This document shows, piece by piece, positions 43,690 to 52,170 of a stretch of 64,000 nucleotides of DNA (position 1 is the first letter of the stretch; every line of letters begins with the position of its first letter). Under the pieces are notes generated by a model. The model saw only the letters and a list, made by a program, of their open reading frames with translations, did no database searches and had not been told where the DNA came from. The translations under genes and the position numbers were made by a program. Source of the stretch: Streptomyces turgidiscabies Car8 (GTDB lineage Bacteria; Actinomycetota; Actinomycetes; Streptomycetales; Streptomycetaceae); assembly GCF_000331005.1 (NCBI RefSeq), contig NZ_AEJB01000361.1:186001-250000 (forward strand). The letters run 5' to 3'.

Positions 43690-46600
43690 TCAGGCGGCGT
43701 TCTTCCAGTTCTTGGTGAACGTCTCGTCGAGCATTCGGGTGTAGATGCCGAGATCGAGCGCCCCGATGAGCTGCTCGACTCGGGCGGCCGGCAGTGCGCG
43801 GAGGTCGTCGTTGACGACGATCACCGACCAGTGCGGGTCGATGCCGTTGATCCGGCGGATCACGACGTCCTGGTTATCGGGCAGCAGCGTGAGGCCGTCG
43901 GAGATGCTGGCCTCGCTGCGGTTCTTCGCCCACCCGTGGTGGCGCAGGATCTCCAGCGCGATCGGGTCACGTCGCACCCCGGCGCTGCCGGACTCGCGGC
44001 GCTTGCCCTGGCTGGCCGGGTTCACCTTCCATGCGCCGGCGTTGTGCAGGCTCACGGCACCATCAGTGCCGTCGTGGACGATGAAGACCCGGTTGACCAT
44101 CTGCAGGGCCCGCGGGTTCACCAGCTGCGCATCGGCGTCCTCGTTGTCGTCACGGTCGGGCGCGGCGCTGACCGGGTCGGCGGCGAACGGGTAGGTGATT
44201 GATCCGCGCGAGGCGGCGAGGACGTTCTGGAACAGCAGCAGCGTCCGCACGGGATCGGCCGGGTCGATCGCCTCCTCGATCATCTTCCGGCCCAGCACAG
44301 GATCGAACGGCTCGGCGAGAGCCTCCTCTCCCCTGCTGGCGACGGTCTGCAGGTAGCGGGCCAGGGCGAAGTCGATCACGGCCGGGTGGGCCAGCGACTT
44401 CGTCGGGGTAGGACCCGCGTGGCAGGCCAGCGTCCCGCCGGAGGCGGTGATGATCGGGCTGTCGGCGACGCTCCGGTCCTCACTGGGCGACTCCAGCTCG
44501 AGCCGGTTGTTCGAGTCCTTGCTGATGAGGAACATCAGCTCCGGTTCGATGTCGATGCCGATGGCGGCCTGCTGCTCGGCGAGCACCCGGTTGTTGGTGG
44601 TCTCATCGAAGCCGTTCTCGCCGCCGACGACGGAGTAGAGGCCGTCGGTGTTCGTCGAGATGATCCGCGCACCGGCCAGCGTCTGGGCCTGCCCGATCCG
44701 CCAGCTGAACAGCTGGCCGATGATCCGCATCGAGATGGTGCGGTTGTTCATCCTGATCGGGGTCCGGTGCGCGGCGTCAGCAGCTCCAGAGGCCGAGTTG
44801 AGGATCAGCTTCGTGCCGTTGCGCAGGGTCGTGAGCCGGGCCTTCTCCTCGGAGGAGATACCCGGCTTCTTCATCTCGAAGCCCAGGCGCTCCTTCTCGA
44901 AGAAGATCGTCGTGTAGCGGTCCGCGCCCAGCTCGGGGTTGTAGAACGCCCTCATGTTGCGCAGCAGGTTCGGGTAGTAGCTCGTGAAGTCCTCATGGAT
45001 GACGAGGCCTGCCGAGGTCCGTGCGAACTTCGGGTGCAGCTTGGTGGATTTGTCGGCCTTCGCAGTGAACAGCGTGGGGGCCTTCTTCGCCGGCTCATCG
45101 CGATAGACGGCCTTGACCGCCGAGGTGACGGCCAGGACTATCTTGCCGTCGAGCACGGTCCCGTCGGCCAGGCGCACGTGCATCGCCTCGGTGTCCGGGC
45201 GCTGCGTGTCCAGCAGCTGGGCCGGATCCGGCACTTGGGCCTGCGCACGCGCGAGCTGCTCGGCCTGGTCCTGGTCGCCCTTCTTCGACTTGCGGTACTT
45301 CACCTTTTTCGGGTCCGAGCCCAGCAGCACGAGCCGTTTGTCGACGGTCGTCCCGTCGGGCAGCGCGAGCAGGTTGTGCTGGCGCTTGGCCTCGGCGACG
45401 AAGTCCTTCGCGTCCGGGTAGAAGAGCTTGGCGAGGCCGATCATCGCTGCCTGTTCTCGGTGCTCGAAGGAGTCGGCGTCGAAGACTGTCATGTCTGCCT
45501 CGGCTCCGTGGATGCCGCCTGTGCTGAACGTGGCGAAGCACGATGACGGAGAGGCGTCACGGTGGAAGTAGGGCACGTTGTTCGGTGTCTTCGGCAGCTC
45601 GCGCAAGGACTTGGCCGGGAGGTCGAACAGGTCGCGGTACTCCTCGGAGTCGTTGAAGTTCTGTCCCTCGATCGAGCGGTAATAGTTGACGACCTGCATG
45701 AACTGGCGGTGCGCCTGCGCCTGTGCCGGCGTCGCGGATGGGTCCCTGGCAGGGTCGGGGGCCACGTTGTCCTCGAAGAATTGCACGCACTCGTCGAGCA
45801 CGTTGACCTGGGAGATGCCCTGCTCCTCGGCCACCTCCTTGGCCGGATAGAGGAACGACACGGCCTCGATGTCGTTCAGCGAGGTGTACGGCGCGAGGAT
45901 GCGGCCGACGAACTTCGCGGAGGACGAGTCGATGGTCAGGCGGTCCCGGCGCACCGAGCCGTTCTTGGCGTAGACGGTCTCGGAGTACTGCGCCAGCAGA
46001 CCGGCCTTGAGGTCGAAGTTGCTGGCGTAGGCCGGGTGCTGGAAGAGCTGGGCCAGGCCCAGGCAGTCGGAGACGTTGTAGGCCAGCAGCTCGTAGAGAT
46101 CCTCGATCGCGGCGATCGAGGTGTCGTGGCTGAGCTTGTCGGACTCCTTGATCTGGCGGCCGAGCATCCCGAGCAGGCGCTTGAGGCTCACCTTGGTCTG
46201 CAGCTCGTTGAGACGGGCGACGTCCAGGTGCCGGCCCGAGTGCATCATGGCGCGGCGGATCTTGGCGGCCGGGCCGTCCCAGCCGAGGTAGCCGGGCATG
46301 TACTCGATGTGCTCGTTGAACAGCTTGTCGTTGTGCTCGCGCATCTCGCGCGCGGTGGTCGGCTGGACAAGACGACCGGAGTGCGGAGCCGGGAAGGTCT
46401 CCATCAGGTACAGCGCGAGCATGGTCATGTCGTAGTTCAGCGAGTTGTACCCGGCCAGGAACGGGTGCTTCAGCGGGTCGTACTCGGGATCCGTGTCGCA
46501 GACCGGGCGCAGGCTCGCCGGATAGGACGAGACCTCGCTGCGGTCGTTGACCTGGTCGGCGTTCGAGAGGCCCATCAGCTCGGCGAGGCGGAGGTTGCCC

Positions 46601-46863
46601 CGCTCGCCGCGCAGGTTCCACAGCTGGACGCTCACCGCGGGCAGGCCCGGGTTGGAGCGCACCACGGCTTCATAGAGCGCCTGCGGGTCCACGGCGTCGG
46701 AGAGTTGCTGGTTGTCGGCAAGGAAGAAGATCTCCAGGTCGTCGACGGCTCTGCCCGGCCGCGGGGTGTAGGCGCACAGAGTGAAGACGTCCGACAACGA
46801 CTCGATGTCGTAGAAGGTGAAGCGCGCCTTCGAGGCCGTGACGGGTGTTCGCTGTGTGGTCAT
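43690..46863 (-). CDS. family-B DNA polymerase with 3'-5' exonuclease, 1057 aa
   Basis: The complete family-B set is present: exonuclease I FYDIES (D19, E21), exonuclease II GYNSLNYDM (N140-D145), exonuclease III AYNVSD (Y262, D266); polymerase motif A DFTSYYPNLL (D625), motif B KLILNSASG (K685 to G693), motif C STNTDGLY (D740). The region between the exonuclease and polymerase domains is long. It replicates DNA with proofreading. Cellular bacterial copies of this family are repair enzymes, but here it sits with a D5-type helicase, VRR-NUC and SNF2-like genes, so it is most likely the replicase of this element. No terminal-protein gene is recognised, so protein priming is not shown. Confidence 0.9.
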   Translation of the reverse strand: MTTQRTPVTASKARFTFYDIESLSDVFTLCAYTPRPGRAVDDLEIFFLADNQQLSDAVDPQALYEAVVRSNPGLPAVSVQLWNLRGERGNLRLAELMGLSNADQVNDRSEVSSYPASLRPVCDTDPEYDPLKHPFLAGYNSLNYDMTMLALYLMETFPAPHSGRLVQPTTAREMREHNDKLFNEHIEYMPGYLGWDGPAAKIRRAMMHSGRHLDVARLNELQTKVSLKRLLGMLGRQIKESDKLSHDTSIAAIEDLYELLAYNVSDCLGLAQLFQHPAYASNFDLKAGLLAQYSETVYAKNGSVRRDRLTIDSSSAKFVGRILAPYTSLNDIEAVSFLYPAKEVAEEQGISQVNVLDECVQFFEDNVAPDPARDPSATPAQAQAHRQFMQVVNYYRSIEGQNFNDSEEYRDLFDLPAKSLRELPKTPNNVPYFHRDASPSSCFATFSTGGIHGAEADMTVFDADSFEHREQAAMIGLAKLFYPDAKDFVAEAKRQHNLLALPDGTTVDKRLVLLGSDPKKVKYRKSKKGDQDQAEQLARAQAQVPDPAQLLDTQRPDTEAMHVRLADGTVLDGKIVLAVTSAVKAVYRDEPAKKAPTLFTAKADKSTKLHPKFARTSAGLVIHEDFTSYYPNLLRNMRAFYNPELGADRYTTIFFEKERLGFEMKKPGISSEEKARLTTLRNGTKLILNSASGAADAAHRTPIRMNNRTISMRIIGQLFSWRIGQAQTLAGARIISTNTDGLYSVVGGENGFDETTNNRVLAEQQAAIGIDIEPELMFLISKDSNNRLELESPSEDRSVADSPIITASGGTLACHAGPTPTKSLAHPAVIDFALARYLQTVASRGEEALAEPFDPVLGRKMIEEAIDPADPVRTLLLFQNVLAASRGSITYPFAADPVSAAPDRDDNEDADAQLVNPRALQMVNRVFIVHDGTDGAVSLHNAGAWKVNPASQGKRRESGSAGVRRDPIALEILRHHGWAKNRSEASISDGLTLLPDNQDVVIRRINGIDPHWSVIVVNDDLRALPAARVEQLIGALDLGIYTRMLDETFTKNWKNAA

Positions 46864-46929
46864 GATGGGGATCTCCTTTCGTCGGTCCGACCATCACGGC
46901 CGGCGTCTGGGGAGGAGGCGCGCGCGGCC

Positions 46930-46992
46930 TCAGAGGGAGTCGTGAGGAGAGCGCCGGCGCGGGGTATGCATGCGCCGGGACGCCTCACTCAT
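46930..46992 (-). CDS. possible tiny ORF, 20 aa
   Basis: Starts within the stop of the 57-residue gene (TCATGAG). Reads MSEASRRMHTPRRRSPHDSL. Unsupported except by coupling. Confidence 0.2.
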   Translation of the reverse strand: MSEASRRMHTPRRRSPHDSL

Positions 46993-47162
46993 GAGCCGGG
47001 CCTCTCCACGGGGTCTGCCGTGATCTGCGAGCGGACGATGAGGTGGGTGATCCACTGCTCGCGCTCGACGTCGGACATCGCCGTGATCAGGCGGGCTTGG
47101 CCGCGGGCGAGTTCGAGTACGGCATGGGTGAGTTCGCCGAGTGCGCCAGCCGTTTTAGCCAT
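46989..47162 (-). CDS. small hypothetical protein, 57 aa
   Basis: ATG 47162, TGA 46989-46991. Helical (AGALGELTHAVLELARGQAR, then DVEREQWITHLIVRSQI). It lies between the helicase and polymerase genes and may assist one of them. No family recognised. Confidence 0.55.
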   Translation of the reverse strand: MAKTAGALGELTHAVLELARGQARLITAMSDVEREQWITHLIVRSQITADPVERPGS

Positions 47163-47169
47163 GGGTGCA

Positions 47170-49011
47170 TCAGTCCTGCTCGTCAGTGGTGTCGTCGGTC
47201 GGGGCGGATGGGCCCGTCTGCCGGAGCAGGCCGCGGTAGTTGGCCTGCAGCATCGGCTGGGATTTCTTCTTCGGGTCGCTGCCGGTGTAGCTCGGGTGCA
47301 TCCACTTCTTCAGCTCGTACTCGGCGATAAGCACCTCGGGGGTGTGCATCATCTGGCCGGGCCGGATCTTGCGGTTCTTGTCCGGGCAGTGCCACAGGGC
47401 ATCCGGCCGGACGATCGCCACGAGGTCAGTGATGAACTGCTTGTTGCTCACCGGGGAGCCCGACGGCGAGACGTCGGCGAACCAGGCCTTGTACAGGTCA
47501 TAGAGGAACGTGAACGGTGCCAGGTCCCAGACCAGCCGTCCGCGGAACTCTTCCCAGAAGGCGCGCACGGGGTCGTTGACCTCCTTGTACTCGGCCAGGA
47601 CTTCCTTGGTGGCCACCGGCTCTGAGAGCTGGTAGTAGTCACCCGGAGATGACGCGCCGGCGCGGTTGACCGCGTACCAGAAGACGTACTCCAGGACCTC
47701 GCGGCGCTGGAGGTAGTCGTCCTTGATGTACTTCTTCTCGGCTCCGGTGAAGCTCTTGGTAAAGGGCACAAAGAGCTGCCGGCGGTAGAACGACTCGGAC
47801 TTGTCCTTCACGCGCGGGAACTCGTTCAGGCACTGGACCATGAAGCCGAAGAACTGGTAGGCGATCGGCATCCGGTACTTGCGGTTGATCTGGATGACGT
47901 CGTTGGTCACGATCGCCTTCAGATTGGCCGCCTTGTCGATGAAGGTGCCGACATCGTTCTCGTCGACGATGATCGCGTTGGCGCGCACCAGCGGTTCGAG
48001 CGCGAAGTCCTTGCCGAAGTCCGAGAGCGGAATCGAGGTGTGCGCGCCGCTGCCGACGAGGTTGCGCATGAGCACGCAAAGCGTGCCCTTACCGTTGTTG
48101 CCCTGCTCGGAGTAGAACCAGGCGGTCTTACCCCAGCGCACGTGCGGCCGGATGATCGCGCCGATGATCTCCCAGATCAGGTCGGCAAGACCCTCGTCAC
48201 CGGGCTGGTCGAAGAGCTCTTCGATCCAGGCGCCGACTTCCCAATCTCCGTCCTCAGGGTGCGTGATGACCTGCTGCGGGGCGTCGTCCACGTAGTCGAC
48301 GTCGTTCTTGGTCAGCAGCACGATGGCGGGGTCGAAGGGGTGGACCTGCTTGGGCTCGAAGTGGAAGTCCTTGCCGAAGATCGTGAGGTCCAGCGGCTCG
48401 GTGCCGTAGAAGACGATGCCGTTGCGCGCGGCGATGAAGTCGCGGTTCGTGCTCTGGTGCCGACGCGGGCTGTCCTCGCGCAAAACGGCCAGGACCTCGG
48501 CGAACTCCTTGAGGGTCAGCTGGGTGTTGTACATGCGCGCCGTGGTGCGGATGTCGTCCTCGCTGGTGGTGTACGTCCCACGCGCGCGGCCCGCGGCCTG
48601 GTACATCGCCAGCAGGTCGTACTCACGGTCGGTGTCCTTGGCGTTGGGCGCGATCCGGATGACGTGGTGCAGACGCAGGAGGATCTGCGCGACCTGCCAG
48701 TACGTCAGATATCTCGGCAGGGGGTACTTCTCGGCGGCCGTGGCCGCCTTGAAATTCTCGGCCTTGATGACCCCGCCCACGATCGCCAGCAGCTCCTTCT
48801 CCAGCACACGAGGCGTCGGAGGATCGGTCGGGTCGATCTGGTCGAGGTAGGCGGCGGTGACGTAGGTGACGATCTCGTTCTGCGGAGCCATGTCGTCGCG
48901 GCTCGAGAAGTACCCCATGACGCTGGCCAGGACGTCGGCGACGGGGTTGGTGCGCGGTCCGGCGTTGGAACCGGCGGCAGGTACGGACATGAGGGCATCA
49001 GGAGGCGTCAT
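47170..49011 (-). CDS. D5-family SF3 replicative helicase, 613 aa
   Basis: SF3 helicase core: Walker A QGNNGKGT (303-310), Walker B IIVDEN (347-352), and motif C FMVQCLNEFPR. The D5-like region before it (residues 190-290) and a winged C-terminus (VRAFWEEFRGRLVWDLAPFT, then YDLYKAWFADVSPSG) match the poxvirus D5/phage P4-type helicases that load at origins. No primase motif is visible in this protein, so priming presumably needs the separate Prim-Pol-like protein at 13.9 kb. It is the gene next to the repeat-rich control region, as expected for a plasmid replication initiator. Confidence 0.85.
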   Translation of the reverse strand: MTPPDALMSVPAAGSNAGPRTNPVADVLASVMGYFSSRDDMAPQNEIVTYVTAAYLDQIDPTDPPTPRVLEKELLAIVGGVIKAENFKAATAAEKYPLPRYLTYWQVAQILLRLHHVIRIAPNAKDTDREYDLLAMYQAAGRARGTYTTSEDDIRTTARMYNTQLTLKEFAEVLAVLREDSPRRHQSTNRDFIAARNGIVFYGTEPLDLTIFGKDFHFEPKQVHPFDPAIVLLTKNDVDYVDDAPQQVITHPEDGDWEVGAWIEELFDQPGDEGLADLIWEIIGAIIRPHVRWGKTAWFYSEQGNNGKGTLCVLMRNLVGSGAHTSIPLSDFGKDFALEPLVRANAIIVDENDVGTFIDKAANLKAIVTNDVIQINRKYRMPIAYQFFGFMVQCLNEFPRVKDKSESFYRRQLFVPFTKSFTGAEKKYIKDDYLQRREVLEYVFWYAVNRAGASSPGDYYQLSEPVATKEVLAEYKEVNDPVRAFWEEFRGRLVWDLAPFTFLYDLYKAWFADVSPSGSPVSNKQFITDLVAIVRPDALWHCPDKNRKIRPGQMMHTPEVLIAEYELKKWMHPSYTGSDPKKKSQPMLQANYRGLLRQTGPSAPTDDTTDEQD

Positions 49012-49023
49012 GTTGCTGCTTTC

Positions 49024-49037
49024 TCGATCATGATCGA
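49024..49037. promoter_or_regulatory. 14-bp palindrome 12 nt before the helicase start
   Basis: TCGATCATGATCGA is a perfect palindrome just upstream of the D5-type helicase ATG, in the 5' leader. It could be an operator for autoregulation or a hairpin near the ribosome binding site. Confidence 0.4.
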
Positions 49038-49271
49038 GTTCCTGCCGGCGATGAGTGGGAAGCCGATTGGACTCGTAATCGAACGAAACGTGATCTTGAC
49101 CCTACGTCATCCGAGTGCCCTTTTTCAACGATTGAGACACCATCCAACAAGAGAGTCGACTGATGTCACGAATGGTGGCTAATGGAGACCCAAAGGGCCA
49201 CCGACAGGGACTGGAGAGAGCGCGCGACCGCCACGGCCACGCCACACGCGTCGCGAGCCTGGGCGGGACAT

Positions 49272-49321
49272 GAGAACCAGCGACTCGTCGGGCACATGCC
49301 CCACGGAGTCGCTGGCTTCTC
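49272..49321. terminator. inverted repeat, terminator-like
   Basis: About 15 bp of pairing (49272-49286 with 49306-49321, one bulge) in a gene-free stretch. Could shield the helicase promoter from upstream transcription. Confidence 0.5.
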
Positions 49322-49487
49322 GTACTCGACCACGCACCCGCGGGCGGCGTGAGCCGCCCGGCCCGCGGTCGAGGTTCGGAGGAGTCTTCTGACCGGTCGA
49401 GCCAGCTGCCACCAGAGCATCGACCGGACGCTCTCCAGGAGGATCCCGAGCGCCGCACGCCCGCATACCCTCTAGGGGTAAACGAGC

Positions 49488-49921
49488 GTGTACCACTTGA
49501 CGTGGTACACCTGTTCCCCCAGGTCAGAGCGATAATTCCGGGAGTTCAAGAGCAAGGTGTACCACGTGGCACTTTCTACGTGGTACAGGTGTTTGCCCAG
49601 GTCAGGCGGTGTTTATATACCCCCCGTACCACTTGTACCAGGAAATAGAGACTAGATACACGCGCAGGGGGGGGATAAGAGAGCAGACTGGCGAGCTGGG
49701 GCTGGAGCCGCCTGGACCGCTCCCGAACGCGTCCCCTATGTAAACGGTCAAAAAAGCGTGGTACTCGTGGTACATCGACGGGAAATGCTGGGCGACCAGG
49801 TAAAACGTCGTACCACGTCGGCGCTCCTATGTGGTACACCCGATGCGGGAAAGAGCCTTACGGTCCAGGTGTTTTCCCAGGTCAGACGCTGCTTTCGGGT
49901 GTGTACCACGTCTCGTGGTAC
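49488..49921. repeat. iteron-like repeat region, candidate replication origin
   Basis: Eleven exact copies of GTACCAC or its complement: GTACCAC at 49490, 49557, 49626, 49810, 49903; GTGGTAC at 49502, 49580, 49758, 49767, 49831, 49915. Most form inverted pairs; the first is a 9-bp palindrome (49488-49496 with 49502-49510). Three are followed by the extended element CCCAGGTCAG (49518-49527, 49596-49605, 49876-49885) after a pyrimidine-rich stretch. Local AT-rich bits (about 49610-49620 and 49741-49755) are present. No gene overlaps it, and the D5 helicase gene reads away from it. This is the usual architecture of a plasmid origin bound by its own initiator. A centromere is the alternative. Confidence 0.65.
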
Positions 49922-49965
49922 AGCTGGCAGCTCGATGCGCCCAGCCCCCTGGCGACCAAGTCGAG

Positions 49966-50075
49966 GCTGACCTGCGACAGCGAAGATGGCCCGTTCGCCA
50001 CCGAAGTTGGACCGATGGCCGTTTGTGTCATCGAAGTTGGGTCACTGGATGGTTTGTGACAGTGAAGTTGAGCCG
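49966..50075. repeat. transposon end, four TnsB-site-like repeats
   Basis: Terminal repeat 49966-49989, then copies sharing CGAAGTTGG or GTGAAGTTG at about 49994-50013, 50020-50041 and 50052-50073. The last lies inside the 3' end of tniQ. Spacing of 27-31 nt is typical of TnsB binding arrays. Confidence 0.7.
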
Positions 50076-51154
50076 GTGGTGACTCGCGTTGTGCGGTCGC
50101 GGAGCTCCGCTCGCCAGCGGATCGCCCTCTGCCGACAGGCGCCCGAGCACCACTTGCGCCCTGTAACCGGCTTGCGATGGGCCATGGAGGTTCCGCAGGC
50201 TGCGCATTGCTGTTGGTCGGATCGAGCGAGAACTTCCTGGTCAAAGCACTGATAAGAGCACCAGGGGTTGGGCCTGAGGGGCCGGTAGCACCGCTCGCAG
50301 CCCTGACAGGCCGTCGTGCCGAAGGGGCCAGAGGTCTCCGGTCCAGCCGGATCGAGCTCGACTTCGGCTCCCTGGGACGGGATCGCGGCTGCGACCGGGT
50401 TCTGCTGGCCGCGCCGTTCCTTGGTTCTGCAGTCGAACGAGCACCACTCGCGGGGCCGGCCGTCGGCTCTGGGAAGGAGTGGTTCCTGGCAGTGACGGCA
50501 GGTCGCGGTCGGAAGCGGGCTGCGGGTCCAGTGGGAGATCCTGATACTGCAGCGTTTCGAGCATGCTTTTCGCCTGGTGGCGATGTTCATCGGTCCTTCG
50601 CAGACCGGGCAGAGGCCGGTGAGTTCGTCCTCGCCGGCGGGCCCGGCGTCGGCCTTGGAGTTCGGTGGCCGCGGCAGTGGTTCACCGCGCTGGCGGAACT
50701 GGAAAGCGACCCGGCGGCAGTGCGATGAGCACATGTGGCGGCGTTGTCCGAGCCTCTTCATCATCTGCCCGCAGACGCGGCAGGGGACCTCCTTCCAGTC
50801 AGCCGCTGGGATGCGTCGGCGGTATCGCTTCTGCCGGCAGGCCTTCGAGCAGGTTCGCGGTTTGACGCCGAAGCTCGCCATCGGCCGCATCGGGGCGCCG
50901 CACTCCTCGCACTCGATGGTCTCCAGGACCTGGCGCAGTTCGACCGGATCGCGCCCAGCAGCTGCGGCGATGCGGTCCCACCTCGGGGTGCCGCGGTGCA
51001 TGGGCGGCTCGGCGAGGTATTTCCGCAGGTAGGCGGGTGGAAGACAGTTCGCATGGGCGAGCCGGGTGATGAACGAGCGGGCTCCTTCACCGCTCTGCGG
51101 GCGGACCTGGAACGGCAGTTGGGCGACGGGGCTTTCCCCGGCAGGCGGGATCAC
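50042..51154 (-). CDS. tniQ: TniQ/TnsD-like target selector with six Cys4 modules, 370 aa
   Basis: The N-terminal part (AQLPFQVRPQSGEGARSFIT, then RLAHANCLPPAYLRKYL) is the TniQ signature; TniQ joins TnsC to a target site. From residue 82 it has six repeats of CxxC-x(12-16)-CxxxC: C82/85/102/106, C125/128/142/146, C182/185/198/202, C219/222/238/242, C283/286/299/303, C317/320/336/340. Each is followed by basic residues. Known TniQ proteins carry one or two zinc motifs, so this array is unusual and may read a specific DNA sequence. Start GTG at 51154 overlaps the tnsC stop (GTGA). Confidence 0.8.
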   Translation of the reverse strand: MIPPAGESPVAQLPFQVRPQSGEGARSFITRLAHANCLPPAYLRKYLAEPPMHRGTPRWDRIAAAAGRDPVELRQVLETIECEECGAPMRPMASFGVKPRTCSKACRQKRYRRRIPAADWKEVPCRVCGQMMKRLGQRRHMCSSHCRRVAFQFRQRGEPLPRPPNSKADAGPAGEDELTGLCPVCEGPMNIATRRKACSKRCSIRISHWTRSPLPTATCRHCQEPLLPRADGRPREWCSFDCRTKERRGQQNPVAAAIPSQGAEVELDPAGPETSGPFGTTACQGCERCYRPLRPNPWCSYQCFDQEVLARSDQQQCAACGTSMAHRKPVTGRKWCSGACRQRAIRWRAELRDRTTRVTTGSTSLSQTIQ

Positions 51155-52170
51155 CGGTCTGTGTCCGGGCGCTTGCGGCGGGAGGCGATGTCCAGGTCGA
51201 CGGCCAGCAGGCCCGCCTTGTTGATCTTCTCGGTGCGGCCGAGGATGGCATCGATGGCGGCTCCGCGGATCTGGTGGGAGAGGGTGCCGATCATGCCGCC
51301 GGTGCGGGTGTGGATGAAGCGGTCCAGGCGGGTCAGGGTGCCGCGCTTGTGCTCGTGCAGCACGAGGTTGGCCTCCATCTGCGCGACCAGTGCTTTCCAC
51401 TCACTGTTGTAGGGGAAGGGGTGGGTGGCCATCGGGGTGAAGCGGGCGGCGATCTGGTCTCCTCGGGTGCCGGACAGAAGGCTGCCGGACTCGACGTCGA
51501 TGCCCGCGTAGGCAAAGGTCGCCGGGATGCGTTCGGAGAAGTACTTCAACGTGTCTGAGGCTTCAGCTCCGTGACGGGTCGTCAACGAAATGTTGTGGAT
51601 CTCGTCGACCAGAATCACGCCGGTCCGGGCTTTGGTGCAGACCCCGACGACGGCTTCGGTGAGGTCGGTGATGTTCGAACTCCGCAGGACTGGCAGGCCC
51701 AGGAAGCGGGCGAACTCGGCGGCGATCATGCGGGGTGTCGCGGCCGGCGGGACGGTGATGTAGATGACCGGGATGCGGTCGTCCTGTCCGGGGTGCCGGC
51801 GCCGGTCCTGCAGCTCGTGGGCCAGGCCGAGCTGGGTGAGAGCGATCGTCTTGCCGGTGTTGGCGGGCCCGGAGACGATCAGGCCGCGGCGAGCGCTGAT
51901 CGCCCCGCGGTTGAGGATGGTCAGACGGCGCCCGCAGGTGACGGTGGCGCGGACCGTGGAGGTGGCGACCACCTGGAGGCGGGCATGGTGGTTGAGCCGG
52001 TCGTCGTCGTAGGCGTCCTGGCTCTCCGCCTCCAGCGCGTCGTACTCGGCCTTCGTCAGCGCGGCCATGCGCTCGCTGAGGGATGCACCGACGAACTCGC
52101 GCCAGCCGGGCAGGGTGGTCAGCTGCCGTCCGAAGTCCTCGTCAGGGTCGTCGGCCGGCAGCGTGGTCAC
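51151..52170 (-). CDS. tnsC: TnsC/TniB transposition regulator ATPase, 339 aa
   Basis: AAA+ ATPase with Walker A GPANTGKT (101-108) and Walker B VILVDEIHN (186-194). The TniB-like pattern includes LEAESQDAYDDDRLNHHARL before the ATPase core. In Tn7-like elements TnsC forms ATP-dependent filaments on target DNA and activates TnsA/TnsB. GTG start at 52170 overlaps the tnsB stop, and its stop overlaps the tniQ start, so all four proteins are made from one coupled transcript. Confidence 0.9.
   Translation of the reverse strand: MTTLPADDPDEDFGRQLTTLPGWREFVGASLSERMAALTKAEYDALEAESQDAYDDDRLNHHARLQVVATSTVRATVTCGRRLTILNRGAISARRGLIVSGPANTGKTIALTQLGLAHELQDRRRHPGQDDRIPVIYITVPPAATPRMIAAEFARFLGLPVLRSSNITDLTEAVVGVCTKARTGVILVDEIHNISLTTRHGAEASDTLKYFSERIPATFAYAGIDVESGSLLSGTRGDQIAARFTPMATHPFPYNSEWKALVAQMEANLVLHEHKRGTLTRLDRFIHTRTGGMIGTLSHQIRGAAIDAILGRTEKINKAGLLAVDLDIASRRKRPDTDR

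Noticed and set aside
43690..46863. Terminal-protein-primed replicase
   Set aside because: Motifs fit family B, but no terminal protein gene is recognised and the replicon ends are not in the window, so protein priming cannot be claimed.
49488..49921. CRISPR array
   Set aside because: The repeats are short (7 bp), inverted as often as direct, and irregularly spaced, unlike 28-37 nt repeats with uniform spacers.
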